The translations under genes were made by a program, and so were the position numbers. The notes below the pieces were generated by a model. It did no database searches, was not told the origin of the DNA, and saw only the letters and a program-made list of their open reading frames with translations. Of a DNA stretch of 6,370 nucleotides, positions 6,046-6,370 are shown one piece after another. Origin of the DNA: Acidimicrobiales bacterium (GTDB lineage: Bacteria; Actinomycetota; Acidimicrobiia; Acidimicrobiales; Palsa-688). The first letter of the stretch is position 1; every line of letters begins with the position of its first letter. The stretch lies in NCBI GenBank assembly GCA_030039575.1, contig JASHVH010000093.1:1-6370 (forward strand), read 5' to 3'.

Positions 6046-6219
6046 CTAGTAGCCGCTGGGAGCGGTCGTTGTGGTGGTTTGACCGTTGCTGTTGGTCGAG
6101 CCGCAGGCGCTCGGGACAATGGCCAAAGCGGCCAATGCGGCTACCGCAGCCAGGCGGGCGCCCCAACGCAGAAATCTGCGCCGGCCGCCGGAGCCTGACT
6201 TTTGGTGAGATTGGTTCAT
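6046..6219 (-). CDS. 57-residue twin-arginine lipoprotein
   Basis: This small ORF has a complete export signal. Residues 13-18 are RRRFLR, close to the twin-arginine consensus RRxFLK. A hydrophobic Ala/Leu segment follows (about 23-35), then VPSAC with Cys39 as the likely lipidated residue. The lipobox is atypical, with Pro at -3 in place of Leu. After Cys39 only 19 residues remain (CGSTNSNGQTTTTTAPSGY), a Ser/Thr/Asn-rich tail like the linker that follows the Cys in larger actinobacterial lipoproteins. The product would be a tiny peptide anchored on the outer face of the membrane. ATG 6219 lies 15 bases after the stop of the upstream minus-strand gene, so the two are probably co-transcribed; the Shine-Dalgarno is weak (AGAGAG). 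No function is assigned. It could be the remnant of a longer lipoprotein whose domain was lost, but the frame ends cleanly at TAG and no decayed continuation is visible before the oxidase gene. Confidence 0.7.
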   Translation of the reverse strand: MNQSHQKSGSGGRRRFLRWGARLAAVAALAALAIVPSACGSTNSNGQTTTTTAPSGY

Positions 6220-6234
6220 ATCTTTGCTCTCTGT

Positions 6235-6370
6235 CTACCTGAAGGCTTTCGAAGTGCCGATGACATGCCCCTGGGAGTTGACGGCCTGGACCTCGAACAC
6301 ATTGAAACTGCCCTGGACGCGTATGCGCGTCTCGAACCCCGACTTGGGGGCGCGGGCCACCACCGACAGC
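6235..6370 (-). CDS. C-terminus of an unidentified, probably extracytoplasmic protein (partial)
   Basis: A minus-strand frame is open from the window edge to TAG at 6237-6235 and gives 44 residues ending GSFNVFEVQAVNSQGHVIGTSKAFR. The alternating hydrophobic pattern (RIRVQGSF, FEVQAV, HVIGTS) is that of a beta-sandwich, fibronectin/Ig-like end. The VQAxxxxGxVxGTS pattern recalls the C-termini of secreted actinobacterial proteins such as arylsulfotransferase-like proteins; that is a memory-based resemblance, not an assignment. The gene start lies outside the window. The twin-arginine lipoprotein follows 15 bases later on the same strand, which fits a shared export-related context. Confidence 0.65.
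   Translation of the reverse strand, partial: LSVVARAPKSGFETRIRVQGSFNVFEVQAVNSQGHVIGTSKAFR

Noticed and set aside
1..6370. CRISPR arrays, tRNA or rRNA genes, insertion-sequence ends
   Set aside because: No direct-repeat array, cloverleaf-like segment, rRNA sequence or transposase was seen on either strand.

Overview
The window is a high-GC bacterial chromosome fragment, most likely from an actinobacterium (Actinomycetota). The reasons are: an Rv2578c-type radical SAM protein (a family typical of actinobacteria), GTG and TTG starts, a probable leaderless promoter, a 14-helix DHA2-type MFS exporter of actinobacterial style, and a small lipoprotein with a Thr-rich tail. A more precise lineage (an Acidimicrobiia-like or other uncultured group) would be a guess. 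No phage, plasmid, CRISPR, rRNA or tRNA signal was seen.

Layout, left to right. Positions 1-1992 (+) hold the 3' part of a radical SAM gene of the Rv2578c / spore-photoproduct-lyase-like family. It is split by a full-length 343-residue intein (124-1152) carrying a LAGLIDADG homing endonuclease. The intein sits exactly in front of the third cysteine of the CxxxCxxC iron-sulfur motif. Positions 2052-3851 (+) encode an MFS drug/metabolite exporter on the same strand, 59 bases downstream. A strong 14-bp hairpin (3830-3863) lies over its stop codon, where it converges with the next gene. Positions 3873-4784 (-) encode a 3-hydroxyisobutyrate dehydrogenase-family NAD(P) oxidoreductase. An 84-base divergent promoter region separates it from 4869-6011 (+), a covalent-FAD amine oxidase of the monomeric sarcosine oxidase / N-methyltryptophan oxidase family. 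A second hairpin (6022-6043) separates that gene from two closely spaced minus-strand genes: the C-terminus of an unidentified, possibly secreted protein (6235-6370, running off the window) and a 57-residue twin-arginine lipoprotein (6046-6219) that was probably overlooked because of its size.

How the genes work together. The divergent oxidase/dehydrogenase pair could form a small amine or amino-acid catabolism module, in which the oxidase releases an aldehyde or imine and H2O2 and the dehydrogenase handles a semialdehyde or hydroxy acid. This is inference from gene order only. The exporter may be co-transcribed with the radical SAM gene, but no functional link is visible. The most interesting element is the intein: both its first residue and the +1 extein residue can complete the same CxxxCxxC motif, so iron-sulfur loading and protein splicing may compete or be coupled.
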